Shown piece after piece: positions 26,601 through 41,600 of a stretch of 64,000 nucleotides of DNA. Source of the DNA: Owenia fusiformis (Eukaryota; Annelida; Polychaeta; Sabellida; Oweniidae); NCBI GenBank assembly GCA_903813345.2, contig CAIIXF020000002.1:32692109-32756108 (forward strand), written 5' to 3'. The notes below the pieces were generated by a model. That model saw only the letters and a list, made by a program, of their open reading frames with translations. It searched no databases and had not been told where the DNA came from. Made by a program: the position numbers and the translations under genes. Each line of letters opens with the position of its first letter. Position 1 is the first letter of the stretch.

Positions 26601-29600
26601 ACAAGTTTAACTAACAAAATAGAGCTCATAGTTCATGTCATGCTTGGTTCATGGTAAACATGCATGAAAATGTTTAAAATCTTATTCTATATTATGCTTC
26701 TTCCATATGCACAGAATACAGGGAGTCCATGGTATATGCTTGTTTAAGCCAGAGTTTAAAACTCACAGCTGACTGACTACCTATGGCATTTGGCAATCAC
26801 TTTCCATTCTTGGCAACAAACTTGGAAAATGAGTTGCACCCTACACAGGCATCCTAGACTTCCACTAACATGATCATCAGTTTGTGGAAGTCTAGGAGGC
26901 CTGATATTATACATATAACTTTAAACAAGAATTCACGAGCTTCATGCATAGCTAACATAACCATGCTAAAAAACTAGGAATGTCTTTATTCAATTCAAAT
27001 AACATAGTAAAGCCTCCATATCTTGTTATCTAGCACGAGTAATTCATGCATTATAGAAAACACACAAGGAATTGATGCATTATATACAAACACACGTGTA
27101 GTTTATGCATTATGCATGTATGTACTTTACGTATATTATGTATATGCACCTTGTAATTCATGCATTATAAACAAACACACATGTGATTTATGCATTATAT
27201 ACAAACACATATGTAGTTTATGCATTACTGTAAATACAAACACATGTACTTCATGCTTTATGTAACTACACACAGTTAATTTATGCATTATGTCTATGCA
27301 CATATTTATGTATTATGTACATGCACTGTTGTAATTTAATGTAAAAACAAACGCATGTACTTCATGCTTTATGTAAATCCACACATGTAACTCATGCATT
27401 ATATACAAACATATATGTACAAACATTGACCTGCCTCAAATAGTCATGGAGAAAATGCTCATTTAAAACAAATTCCTAAGTGGAGTGTCTTTCATAGCTA
27501 GTGTTGGAATATGCAAGCCTTTGTGTAAAGTATCAAAGTTTAAATCAAAAGTATTCTAATAACTCATTCTAGGGCTTTTTGAATGGAACAAAAATATTTT
27601 CAGTTTTGTCACTGCACTGCATGCATTTGCAATCCATTTGAAAATCCTCAGTGAAAAGGAGGCGACTGCCGTCTTATTCTAGTCTATATTGCAGAATGTG
27701 TACTAAAACCATGCAGTGTTACACATAATCTAGTCTACTACAGTGTTCAGTAAGCCTCCTTACCTGGGAGTACTGGCCGTCTTGGGCCTACAGCAAAGGT
27801 AATTAAAATAACACACTTATAGAATAGGAATAATACACATCTATGCTAATTTTGCCCTTAAAGTAATCAACTGCTCTTATCTTACTAAAAACTCACAAAA
27901 AGTATAATATGGGAAAAATGGACTTGTGTTAAAAACTTTTTCAGTAAGTAACAAGGATTGGAAGAAGTTCTAAAACTAGATTCCCTTTTCTCAAAGACCA
28001 CTTTTTAAGTCAATATTATTTATGCCTTTTTTAGAAAGATAGCAGTTGAATCCCTTAAAGTTCACTAAAGCTGGGGTACAATTCTCAAATTATTCTCAAC
28101 TAGAAAAATTCTGAATCCATTGTTGTAACCGTGGAAATCATGATGTCATAATAAGAAAACATGAAACTCAGAAATTCATAAAATGTTATGAGATTTGTAC
28201 CCCATGTAGATACAAGGATTTTCTTTTGTTTCAATAAATAAATAATTTCACATTTACAATATAAAGCATTTAAGCTAACTTCTATCTAAAAACACAAAAG
28301 AATTCAATCTATGTGGGGTCTGTTTATGTAAGGTTGAAACTCAATGGTTCAAATTCATATTTTATCTCAACATCATTCTTAATTATGAATCATAAGTTAA
28401 AAACCATACAAAGTCTAGCCCCAGTTGAAACAAGTCGATTCTAGGCATAAAAAATGCTTTAAATGATCAATCATAATCTTACTGGAAATGTGCATCCTCT
28501 GCTAGTTGTCGCTGCTCCTCAATTTTCTGTTCCATAACCATTTTTCGCTGTCTGTCCATCTCCAAAAGACGCTCCTCCTCAATGCGACGCTGTTCTTCCT
28601 GGAGACGCTGAAAGTATATCATGACATGAATCATCTCGCATGTCAGAAATCATGACATGAATCATGTCCAAATATCAGTACATTGAAACATAAATCACAT
28701 CCACATATCTAAATATCATCAAGTGGCAAATAGTACACAGTGAACAAAGTTTACAATATGATCCAAGGCAGCAAGCAAGTTGCAAAATTACAAGCAATGT
28801 ACTTCTAAAATTGACCTATTGGTAACCAATAAATTCCTTACAAGCTCAATTTATCTCCGAAAGGTTCATGATATGTTATAAATTGAGAGCATATTTCAAA
28901 AATGTATAAATGTTGAAAGGAGGGTGGTTGTTGTGCCATTTAAAGAGTTTTACATTGAGTTTCATTTTATTCACATACCAGTTGTTCTTGCTGTCTAATC
29001 TCCTCCAAACGTTTCTGCTCTCTCTCCCAAACAGCCTGTTCATCTTCTTCTACAGGAGCAGCCACTGGGGCAGGCCTGGAAATGTACAATAATACACATG
29101 TTAAGCCAATGGTCAACACAAAAGGCAACATGCGTGAAACCTGTATATCTGAACACCTCTTTAACCTGGACATCTTCCAATGTGAACACTTTTTCACTGT
29201 CTCACTTTTTTATCTCCAAGAGACTCACAAATCAAAAAACTTGAAATGTGAATACCTGCTAATCTGAAAACTTTTGTCCCGTCCAAGGGGTGTTCAGATT
29301 AGACAGGGTTCACTGTATATATAATATAGTATACGGGACAGAACAAGTTATGCCTCTAAATTCTCTTAGTAGCTCAATTCTGAATATTTGTTTCACTAGA
29401 TTTTCAGAGAATTAGAGAATTACATCTGACTGGTTAAATTCCTCATATATTCAAATACTTTGTTCAACCCAATTATAATTACACTTTGGCAAGACCGGTT
29501 TGAACACTAGAAGTTAATGAAAGTTTATTTCTCTTTAATTCCATGTAGTCTAGCTACAAGCCATTATGCCCCCCCCCCCCCCCACTACACATCTCCCCAC

Positions 29601-32600
29601 AAAGAGACATTTTAATACCCATGAAGTCAAGTAGTGGGAGGGGGGTGTAGCTTGCAGCTATACTAAATTCCATGTGATAGGCACTGTTCCTACCTCCAAT
29701 GTATTGGTCTGTAGTTATTAGGGTAACTAAAACTATATCTCGAAGAGGGGTAGCGATTGTGTTGGTACATATTAAATCAACTGCTTGTTCCTTATATGGT
29801 TGTTTATTGCTTTACTGTTTGATGATAGGGCTATTTTAGTTCCAAATCCTTAAGCCTATTTTCATTGTGGTTCTTTGAAATCTTTAGGTGTTTCCTTAAG
29901 TTGTTAAAAGAATATTTTCAAATCAAATTATAAATATTCTGTTGTTGTAGGTCTTTATTCTATATGAGAGTTGGTGAATTTCTCTCTAGTTGTTTCCTGT
30001 TAAATTGTTGTCTTATGTGATGCTTTCATGAGATTCTCTATACAGAAATCCCAGATATGGCTATCTAGAGTGGCGTAGTACTCTATATTATGCTGTTCTT
30101 TGCTTCAATGATTATTCTTTAGAACATTCTAGGAATTTTTAAATCAATATGATGGTTGGAATCATGTATGTGATAACACCTTCTCCTATTTTTATTACAA
30201 AATATTTATGAAGTCACTACATTCATTGACTTAATTCCTGACTAAGTTTCCTAAAAATGATATATATGACACATTCCTTCCGTCATTCCATTTTCAGTCA
30301 TCATTTACACACTTATTGTGTTAATGGAATTCTAGTATTGTCCTATATCAAATACTGTCCTATATCAAATACCACTGTAAATTCCTGTTGTTTAATAAAC
30401 TAGAATGCTTTAAATACATGTACACTCAAAATACAAAAACATGTTAATGAAGGATCAGGTTTACACCTCACTTTAAGCAATTGTCTCATTATGCAGTGTC
30501 AACGATTTAATGACACACACTTAGCACTACAGTCTAGCACCAGGGAACATGTCTTAGTAATATCAATGTAAATATTTTTTTAATTCAACTAATTTCTTTT
30601 ACGGTACTATTTTTTCAGAGTATGATTTTCTTCAGGAGTGCGAATTTCCAATTAGCGCATAAACATGGACTAAACATTTTATATGTTAATATTTGTCAAT
30701 AGTTCCAGCTTCTCTTGATCTGAATAATTTGTAGATCATACACAGTCAAGTTTAAGTTTTTAAAAGGATGTATTTAAACTGATTTTCATTTCCACTTCAT
30801 TTTCCTCTTTCAACTTATACATGATACCTTATATTGCAGAACCAAATAAACTTTGTCTATCTTGATGAGCAAATGAATTGCATAGAACAGTAAATTGAAA
30901 TAACTTTTGATTTGGTCCCTACAAAATATTCTACTCTAAGTATCTAATGACAGTAATTATTCATTGTTTATTCCTGTAGTGGAGGTACTAAGCTACATTT
31001 ATGGTTGTGTTTTCAGGATATTCAAATTGCTTTGAGGCTATATGATGCATTGTTAAATGTTATTAATCATTTCACTTATTAAGAACACAATACATTGCTA
31101 TACATCAAATGTACTGTTATGTGCATGAGAAATTACATGTTTTTTAATCTAATTTTGAAAATACAGTGAAACCTGAGTATCAGAAAATCTAGCTATTCTG
31201 AACACCTAATCTGAGTGGTTTTATGCTGTCCAAGTGGCATTTGAATATACATGTATAAGACTGGTATTACTATATATATGATAGAAATCTTTAGTGTTAT
31301 TTAAGATGTCGGTGAAGTTTTTATACAAGAGTACAGCATAAAAGCTGTGAATCTTACATTTGTGTTCGCATCACAGCATCAAAGCTTTAAAATCATAAAA
31401 CAGCCAGAGGGGACTGTGACTAGCTTAGCGTTATTCTGGGTAATGATTTCCTAAACTTTTAATTCAGTTCAATGTGCTACAATTTCAAATTAAATGAAAT
31501 CTAAAGTAAAACAGATATGCAGTCACTATGGCAACCTCAGAATGCAATTTATGTATTCAGTAAAAACTCATCATCTCTCAATGTGAACACTTTTCTCTGC
31601 AGACCCAAATTTTTTACTCACATATATATATATAAAACATTAACAAAACCTTTTGGCTGGTCCCTGTGGAGTTGGGATTAGACAGGTTTTACTGTAATTT
31701 TCAAAATAGCAGACGCTTGTCTCATTAAAGGCAACTATTGTTCACTTACTCAGTTTTCCCCTCTTGCTTGTTCTTCAGCTCAAGTAGTCTTTGTTTCTTC
31801 TTCTCTTCCAGAGCTTTAATCTTCTGCCATTCCTTGTCTAACTGCTCATCTTCCTAGCAACCAATACAATACATAGCAACAATATAGTAACCACCAAATA
31901 GATGAGTATTACGATATCATACATAGAATATCACACATTAACAGACATGCATATATGCAATTAATGATTCAATTTCCTTAATCTCTAGTAAAATCCTGAA
32001 ATGCCTGAATAGTAGTTGATTCTATTGGAGGACTATTTTTTCAGTGTATTAAAACTGGCCAAATCACCTACCTTTTCTTTCATCTCTCGTTCAGCTTCCT
32101 CCACACGTCTCATGTCTTCTTCCCATTTGGCCCTAAACCTATCCTGGTCCTGTGTGAATTTCTCCTAAACAAAAACAGTAACAATTAACATTACATAACA
32201 TGAATAGTGTAATATTTTCAAAAATACCCAAGTGTCAGACAAGACTGCTAAAATTCATTACTCAAAATAGCCACTTTACTAAGATACGATGGAATATAAA
32301 AAAAATTTGTCATTCTTGCTTGTTTTTACATATAAAAAACATAAAAGGGATAATTTCAAGTTTTGTACGAATATAAAGGGTATAGTGAAAAATTACTAAA
32401 TAAGCAGAAGAAACTTTGACAAAGGTAAGACAAAATTCTTAAATAATCTAGAAGTAAGAACACCCAACTAACTAAAGCGATAGTTTTGTGCATAAGAGAA
32501 TCTTTGTACTCAAGTTTTTGTATGACTATTCAAATATGTACGATGTACTCTAAACAACATATCTATCAAATTCAAAAATATTTATGATATGATTACCAAA

Positions 32601-35600
32601 ATTATCAAATTCTACTCTACCTCCTAAGGTCGGCCTAAATTGGGAAAACTATAACGGACGTTTTTATGTGATTTTGTATATTTATTTTGTTCATTATTCT
32701 CTTATACGAACTCTTAATTTAGAATTTAGTGAGAGGTCTTTATTTCCATGTTATAATTTTGAATATTTCACGTCATATTGACACATATAATCATTTGAGA
32801 ACCAAACGAAGTGACCATTTCTATGTACTAACACCTTTAAATACCCCATTTTTGACATAAGTGTGATATACTAATGGAAAGAAGATTCAAGTAAGGCTAG
32901 TAGATGATTTTTTAACTAAAAAGTATGATATCAATATGTGTAACTGAATAAATCTATTCCTCTTCCCAACAGTTTAGTGCCTTATTAGGTGCTCTTCATT
33001 TTTTTATAATGTGTGTTATGTCCTATCTCAAGATTAAAGCAAAGAAGATATAACTATCAACCAGGAATCAGAAACTTTGTGAAGTTTCATAAATTCATTA
33101 AATTTTCCATTGAATTATGGTAACCGTGCTATAATGATGTCACAGTAACTTTCACAAAGTTTCTGTTAATCAGAAAACGCAGTAAGATAAGTTTGAGATA
33201 ATAATATAGAGACCACCACCAAAAAAGACAACTACATACTTGTTTTGGATTTTCCTTGGGCTGCTAAAGTAAACAGTTTAATTATTAGTAGATGGATTCT
33301 AATATAATAGAAATTACCTAATAAAATATGTACATCTAAATCAATAGAGAGAACTGTAAAAACATCACAAAATGAAGTGTTGAGGTATAAAATAGCAATA
33401 ACTAAATCTATGTAACCACAGGATAGAAAGACATATAATACATGTACTTCTGAAATATGAGACCCACCTGCATTTTTCTCTCCTGTTCTCTATTCCACTC
33501 TTCCATCTTTTGGCGATCTTCTTCCAAACTAAAGGACTTCCGACCACTGGGACTCACTACTTTCCCCTCCACATGGTTCCCATGGTAACCAGGTTGAGTC
33601 TCTGTGACAACTGTTGCTGTGGTAATGGTAGTTTCATTGCTAGGGGTATACATCTCTGGTTCGTAATGTGGGGATTTTACTTGGGATGTTACAGGCGAAT
33701 GAACAGTCTCTGTGTCAGTATATTGACCTTTAGCTGGTTCTGAGTTGTAATTTTCTTGTTTAGGGAGTTGAACAGGGGCATATTGCATACGTGAAGGATC
33801 ATATCCCCTGATAGGGGCAGGATCATATCCTCTAGAGGTTCTTGGAGCATATCCAGACTCAGCATCTTTCCTGATTTCCTCTCGCTCGATATTTGCAATA
33901 ATCTGACGTTCTTGTTCTTCAATCTGCTCTGGTGTCATGCTATTCCCTTGGATACTGACATTGTTGCTATGGCTACCAGATCCCCCATCAATGCTGATGT
34001 CAACCATGTTCCAACTAAGTGGCTCCAGTTCTCTCTGGGGAGGTTTGAACACTTGGGCTGCAATTGGAAAAGTATTTAACAACTGCATTAACAACAACTG
34101 AATTATAAAATAATTACATGTAATTTGGGTAAATGTTTGGTTTTCTCTCAGGTTTCTTAATTTACTGGATGATATTCAGAAGAATTTGATAACAAAGAAG
34201 CTCCAAGTGTGACCAAAATCTAAGTCAGTAATTGATAATGGTTTTTCTTTGATGTTCGGTTAGTGAATTGATTATTATAAAACCCATTTGAAATAAAATG
34301 ATTATTCCAAAGTTCTCTTGGTTATCTGTTCCATTTTCATAAAATATAATGCCAATGACATACCTTTTTCAATAGTTTGACTTTCTTCGGAGTCATCTAC
34401 ACCAAAGAAATCTGATCGCCTCTTTAAAATTTCCTTCCTTATCCTCACAGTAGAGTCTTGCCTGAGCACAACTTTGTCATCAGAGGGTGCTTTGGGTGGT
34501 GTCTTCAGACCATCCTCAACCTGTGATTGGTCGATATCTTCCTTCAATGTGATGTTGGTTTTGTAAGGTAGTGAGGCATGCTGGGTAATAGTGACATCCT
34601 GTGATTGATGTGAAGTACTAGGTGGAGTTTGAAATGTGGGCGGGGCTTGTGACATTTGTGAAAAGCTTGGGGGTGGAGCACCAGGAAGAGGGGGTGGGGC
34701 GCTACCTGGAAGGGGAGGTGGACTAGCGGTGGACTCTCGCTCTGAAGAGCTTCGATTGATACGGACTGGAGACGCTATTTCAGGTTCAGCGCGTATAAAT
34801 TCTGATTGGACAGTAGCCTCAACCCCATAATCCTGTAGAAAATAAAAACCAACATAAACCCAATTACCCAAGTGCCAATAAGTGGGAAATGCCTACACTA
34901 GATAGAAATCTGTGACTATCATATCAATATGGCTTAAAATCTGAGGTCATATATTTGCCAAAAATTGACCAGAAAATCAGAAAACAAAAATTTGCATTTA
35001 TGAATTTTAGCGGTCATAAATACTCGATTGAAGACCAGTAAATCAATGTTCTCGTAATTGTAAAGTGACAAATCATGTCAGAATTTCATGAAGAAATCCT
35101 GGAAAAATGACATCATGAGTTTATGTATAAGCCATAATGATATATCATAGAATCATTTAAGAATAAACAAAGCACTATTATAAAGCAGCATGCATAAGTT
35201 GAAATAAAAATAAATTAAGAAAACATAAAAGTGAACATTACATTAATACACAACATGGTCCCTGAGATTGAATTAATTGCAAACAATATACATGTACTTT
35301 ATTAGACAGGGAGCTTGATGATACAAGACAACGTAAAAAAATATCAAACACGACATTATAGGGTCTTGAATGTGCTTTTATATTTTTAAGTACATACTTT
35401 AACAAAGACCTTAATAAAGAAATATAAACTAAATACAACCCAATCAACATTTTTACATATGATATAGAACTATTTCTACAACAGGGTGACCTAAAATGCA
35501 GCCATATTTCGAAATAAAAATAGAATTCATAATCAATTTACACCGAACTACATGATTTGGGTTTAAAAATAAGCTAAGTGGACTATTAAATGATAAGGTG

Positions 35601-38600
35601 TTCTCACAAATAATTCATTATGTCAGGTTGTCCACTCTATTTTGCATTTTAAGACAAGAGTCGTGTGACATCGTAATACTTTGGGGTAGCATTATTAAAA
35701 CGGCAAGATGACATAGACACTTAACATGAAAGTCAACAATAAAGTGAAATTAGTGAAATACCAAGGCACACACCCAAAAGTGTATCAATACATCCAACAA
35801 TCTAATATTTATATGGTTAATGAAAACACAGAATGAAATCCTGTGCCAAAGGCAGATATGAAAAATCAGTCTACCCCAATTGAATCATCAATAAAAATTT
35901 GATGGGAAAATCAACTGCCCAATTGTAAATTACCATTTGCATTCATTTAACTGAACTTCTTAAAAGAGGGCTTCATCTGTATGTAACAATTCTGCACTCA
36001 GGGTAACTGTTGGATTCAGTCAAGAAATTAAAAACTTTTTTTCAGTTTGATTGAGAAGTATTTGCTAATAGCATTTCATTGAATTTTCAAAAATATATTA
36101 ATTCAATATAGAGTCATTGCAAATTACTATAAATAAAGTACTTTAACATTCATATTTTTGTTTCTAACCTTCAAGGCCTAATTTCTTTATCATTGAATTT
36201 CAAGTTTGAATTAATTAAAAATAAATTGGTCTCACTGACAGAACTTAAGATTGAAATAAATGTTTTTTCAATACTTTTGTTATTGCAAACTCTTAAATAG
36301 GATGTTGCAATCTGAAATATTTGAAATAATTCAATAAAACTATTTTCAAGTGTATAAACATTATAAGTGAAATAGAATATTAAAATTCCTTTCAGGCACT
36401 TTAATATGATTTAATATACTTGTAACAAAAACATTTGACGTTTTAAGTTCACACCTAGTATTCCACAAACATGTGTTAGTTGTAACAGTATTTGTAGAAT
36501 TCATAAAAAAGTTTTGTGTATAACAGAAAGGGTATATTATATTTTTAAACAAGCCATACAGTAATAAATATCACACTTTGAATAGCAAACTGAGTGCCAT
36601 GTAATTTACCAAGTATGCCCAAAATCCAAAATCAAATCTTGGCACTGTCTGCTCTTGCATCCATTAAAATTTAGCGGAGATTAGAAAAATTTATGTGGCA
36701 CCCCACACCCGCCCATCTGAAATGTACGCGTTTCCCTAAAAGACGTACGCACTTGTTAAGAAAACCTTGGACCGAGAGATGATTAACTTCGAATGAAACA
36801 CCTGCTTTTAAATATGAAATAGCCTATTTGGATCGACTGCCATGTAATCAAACAATTACCTCTTGTGGATCTATATGAATGGACAAGGGCTGAATGTCTG
36901 GCTGTCGTCTGATTGGTTGTTCTAATGGTGTGGATATCTTTGGGCTTTCGATTTTAGCTGTTTGTTCAATGGTTTTCTGAAATTTTACAATATTATATAC
37001 AAATATGCATGCAAAAAAACAATTCTCAAAGCGTCATTGCAACAAATCGTGTTAGGTTATAAACTTTGTTAATAATGTTAGAGAAATTTGAAATCAATGC
37101 TACAACGAGGAAAGCATTATAACACAAACAAAAAGTAAAAATACAATTACAAAATATCTGGCATATTGTGTGCTGATGGTTTACTTTATTCCTTGTTAAT
37201 TCATTTCTACTCCAGCTTGCATTTTATTGTATTTCAAACTCACCTTGTAGATTGGAGATGGGATTTCTTGGTTGTATGATTTTAGACTTTCAGATTGTGT
37301 TGGTTGTGAATATGTTACAGGAGGGTCATCCCTTGGTATTTTCCTGGAGGAGTCTTCTTCCGTAATAGTTTTAGTAGTTGTCATGGTAACAGTTGTTTTT
37401 GCTGTAGGACTTTGATCAATAACAGAATGTTCATTATGTGGTACCCTGCTAATGACTCGTTCCTTACGAGTGTGTGTAATGACACTATCTGATTGAGCAG
37501 CTGTATTTGGGTCATACAGCTGTTGTTCCCCAGCTGTAGGGGTAATATTTTCTTTATTGTCACCACGTGGATGTCGTAACAGAATAGAATCATTGTCAAT
37601 AGAATTATTATCATTCTTATTACCAGTGTCATTTCTATTTTCATCAATTTTAGACTTGACCCGAGACTTCCTCCAGGGGGCGCTGGCAGTTGGCTCTTCA
37701 GCTTCGGGCTGTTCAAATTTCTTCAGACTTGCACTAAATCTATTGCTGCTTCTACGTGATGGTGTGGAGTCATCCACATGTGTAGATGGGGATTCAGATT
37801 GGTTAATTGGGGATATGGGTTTTGTTTGTTGCGATGAGAATTTTGTGGGAGTTTTGTATGTTGTTTCTTTTGATTGTCTCGGGGGAGACTCACTCGGTTG
37901 ACGTCTCCAACTAGTGTCATCTTTTGTTTCTCTATTCTGCAGTTTATTATGACGTGATACCAAGTCTTCATTACTTCGTTGTGATTGTACAGATAGTTTC
38001 TTCGTGAATTCCTCTGTGGTGTTATCATGGGTAATATTTTCTAATAGGCGATCATCACCACGGAGAACTGGATCTGCAATGTTAAACATTAAAACATTTT
38101 CATTCACGTCAACGATAATATCAAAGTTAAAGGCCTCATCATCTCCAATTTCGATTTCAATATCATCCCAATCATTTTCAATTTCTTTTTGTTTTTGGGT
38201 CAGCTTTTTCTTCCCATTTATTCCTGAAACTTTCCTTAAGGTTCCCTTTATTTCTGACGCATGCTTTTCAAACACAAAATGTTCAGGTTCAGAGTCTGAA
38301 AATCTGACTTTTTTCGTGTTGCTTGGTGAGACAACACTTTTATGTTGCAGAATTCCAAATGGTCTAGGACTTGTCAAAGAGCTATAATTTCCAATACGAG
38401 GAAAAGTTTCTACTTTCAAAGCCATTTTGTTCCCATCTGTTTAATCTACATTACAACTGTGACCGTGATATAATAACGGTTGCAAAAGATTGAAGTACAC
38501 ATTGCATATCGAGTAAAACATAAGGTCAACGAGATATTAAAAAATTAAACATTAAACCAGCGAAAGTGCTACAATATTTGCTAGACTCAAGTATGACATA

Positions 38601-41600
38601 CACTTCAGATCTGATGATTTATGACACTGGTTTCTACTTTTGTGACTTAGTTTTATTGGAATTGCATACTTTTGCAAAACTTAAAATGTACGTCTGCTAA
38701 TGTTTATTAACTCAATATCTCTCTAAAAAATGAATGAAGTATATGATATTTTGGCATTTCTGTACAATTTAGAGTGTAATTCATGTTTCTTCACTTAATT
38801 CCTTGCAGATTCCATTCATTTTCACTACATGTTTAATTTCAAAACATGACCGCTTTGCCGTTTTACGTCCATGTTGCTAACGATCATTATCAAGTAGATG
38901 TATGGGATCTAAAAAAGGGCAGCAGGTTTTTTGAAGCAGCTTGATCTAGATTTTCATGAAAGCTACTTAATAGAGAGGTTATAATTTAGAATTGATGTTT
39001 CTTACTATGGATTTTTTAAATGGATACAAAGATTGTAAGAAGTAACCCAGTTTAGTTTAAAAAAATATGCACCTTTGGGGATTTAAACCTCTAAATCAAC
39101 CAGTGAAATCAACACCAATTTTTTAATCCATATCAAAATATTAATTTTGTCATAAATAGGAGTCAACAATCTAAATCTGACTGTTGATTTATGAACAAAT
39201 AAATATGAATCACATCTCCCGTTTAAAATATAAAGGAGTACCCAAATCACCCACTCTAGTTGACATTACCCCTTTACCCACAATTCATTGAGGGATGGGT
39301 CAAATATTGATATTTGATTCATGTTCAAATGTAATTTCCTTCAGATCATGTGACGATCATTCATTTAGAATGTTCATATCAATCCTTGAATTCTTCTTTT
39401 GATTAAATATCACACTTAATCTAAATGAATTATTCATTTGAACGTTGGACGTCAATCTTTAAGGAAATTTGTGCTCTTCAAATTATATAAAGTGGAATAC
39501 TTCACTTAAAAAGGCTGACCGTACGAGGAAATATACAAGTCTATGTAATCAATTACAAAAGCAATAAGGATGTCTGACTTATGATAGGCATATTAAGGAA
39601 AATATAATATAGAACTTTCGTATGAAAATTCCTAACATTCCTTTGCCATTCATTTTCCTGTTAAGGTAGGTGGAGAGGAATGACCTCTTGATCAGTATTT
39701 GCCCATGATGTCAACAGCCATGCCTACTGTGTAACATATTCGAGTTTATCAGTATGATTACTCATTCAACATAGCCTTGATTTATTGATACCAATGAATC
39801 AGGAGAAGAAGACTGCATTCATCATGTGGAGTTAAATAAAAAAGATGGCATCATCATTCAAGTTTTCAATCAATCCCCTCTTTAACTTTAACTCACCCCT
39901 TACCTCCCCCAAATTTAACCATCCTCCCCTCAAACATTCCCTGTAAGTTTTAACCCTTAAATTCAAATCTTACCACGTCTTAATGAGCGAGTATGCCGTG
40001 GTGCCTCCTGGGAAAGGTTTTCTGTGACATCACAAGCAGAATCTGGCAATAAACAAGCACTAGGACGTGTCAAATAGGTAACATCAATAGGTGTTACTAA
40101 TTTGACACAGAAATGCAGAAAAGCAAATCTGAACAATTCATAAATACAAGCTTATGGCAAGTTGTAACAAGCTACTGAAAAATAATACATAAGGTAAGAT
40201 AACATACAAGGTAACACAAATCATCACTATTATAAGGACTAGACAAGATTTAAAAACACAATTTAAGGTAGTTCCGCATTTTGACAGATATTAATTGAAA
40301 CAAAAAATTAATATTATTTCAAAATTAAATCACAAGAGTTTGATAAAATTGATCTTTGGATGAAAGTATACATAAAAAATGACAAATATTACCAATTTGA
40401 ACAATTATTATAACATTTTAACACTGAAAATTTCATTAAATCTTATCATGCGGATCTATCTTAAATGTTATATTTTATCAGACATATAAATCAGGACCTA
40501 ATCATACACAGATGATTCAAAGCAATAAAAAGATTTCATTCTAAATTACATAATTGAAGTAAATGCTATTAATTAATTACATCTGAATCAGAACAATACA
40601 TTCATGCCAATAGACAGAAGGGGGGGGGGTGTCTTTACAATCAGTGGCCTTGTTTTTTCATGAATTTTCATTCTAAAAGTTGAATGAACTGGTTGATTTT
40701 AACATTTCTATACAATTTAGAGTGTTTACTACATGGCTGTTTATTTTATTTCTTGCTAAATCCCCTTCCTTTCACTCTATTTCCATTCTAAAACATGACC
40801 ACCAAAAATATGTTAAGCAATGAAGGGGAGTTTACCTTCATGGTCTGTGTTATTGTCTTCAGGAAACTCCTCTGTATCTTCTTCACTAAATTCATCTACT
40901 ACATCGTTAGTTTTATCTATAAGCAAGCATAGGGCTATTTATCTAAAAGCAAACCTACCATGCAGCTATTGGGTGTATGTAACGCTGTTAAATGTATTAA
41001 GGGGAGGCATCAAAAGTTCAATGTCTGATAGGAAACTAAATAAATCTAGTTTTGAGTTGGACCCCCCCCCCCCTCCCCCTCAAAACTTAATACAATGAAA
41101 GTTGATCGCGGACTTTCACATGTTTTTGCGACTCAATTTGGACTTTTATGGGGGTAGTACTAGAACTTATTCATGATTCTTAAAACAACAACAATAGGCA
41201 TAATATTCCATGTTGCATGCATATTTGTGAAGAAGGCATCTGGTAAAGTCTTTATTTTTAAACCATTCCAAGGCATTTCGAGTCGAAATTCCCAAAAATT
41301 CAAATGTTGAAATTTGTCGGATAGCAAACTGAAATAGCTTTGACCCCCTCCCCCCCAAACTAGATTTATTTAGTTTTCTATCAGACATTGATCTTTTGAT
41401 GCCTCCCCTAATACACGTCATAGCTTAATAGAATTTGTATACCTTGCCCCAATTTGACCTGATCTATCACCAACCATAAAGTGGACCAATGTTCTGTATT
41501 CAACAATTTCAATCTTAGGCAATTAAACACGAAAATAAATTTGACATGTTAATTCAATAGCTCCAAATATCCTATGTGCAAACCTAGAAGCTTAAATTAA

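Noticed and set aside
37557-38387. Plus-strand open frames opposite the long LMO7-like exon 12
   Set aside because: Shadow frames of a Ser/Asp-rich coding exon; no similarity or splice support.
38423-38425. MALKVETFPRIG as the true start of the LMO7-like protein
   Set aside because: An acceptor ten bases upstream joins the previous exon in phase, and the upstream PDZ and SSWK exons belong to the same family protein, so the Met is probably internal. An internal promoter is still possible.
41167-41421. Minus-strand open frame with SMSDRKLNKSS, echoed in the plus-strand frame at 40820-41098
   Set aside because: The shared words come from a local inverted repeat (ATCAAAAG...GTCTGATAG), not from coding sequence.
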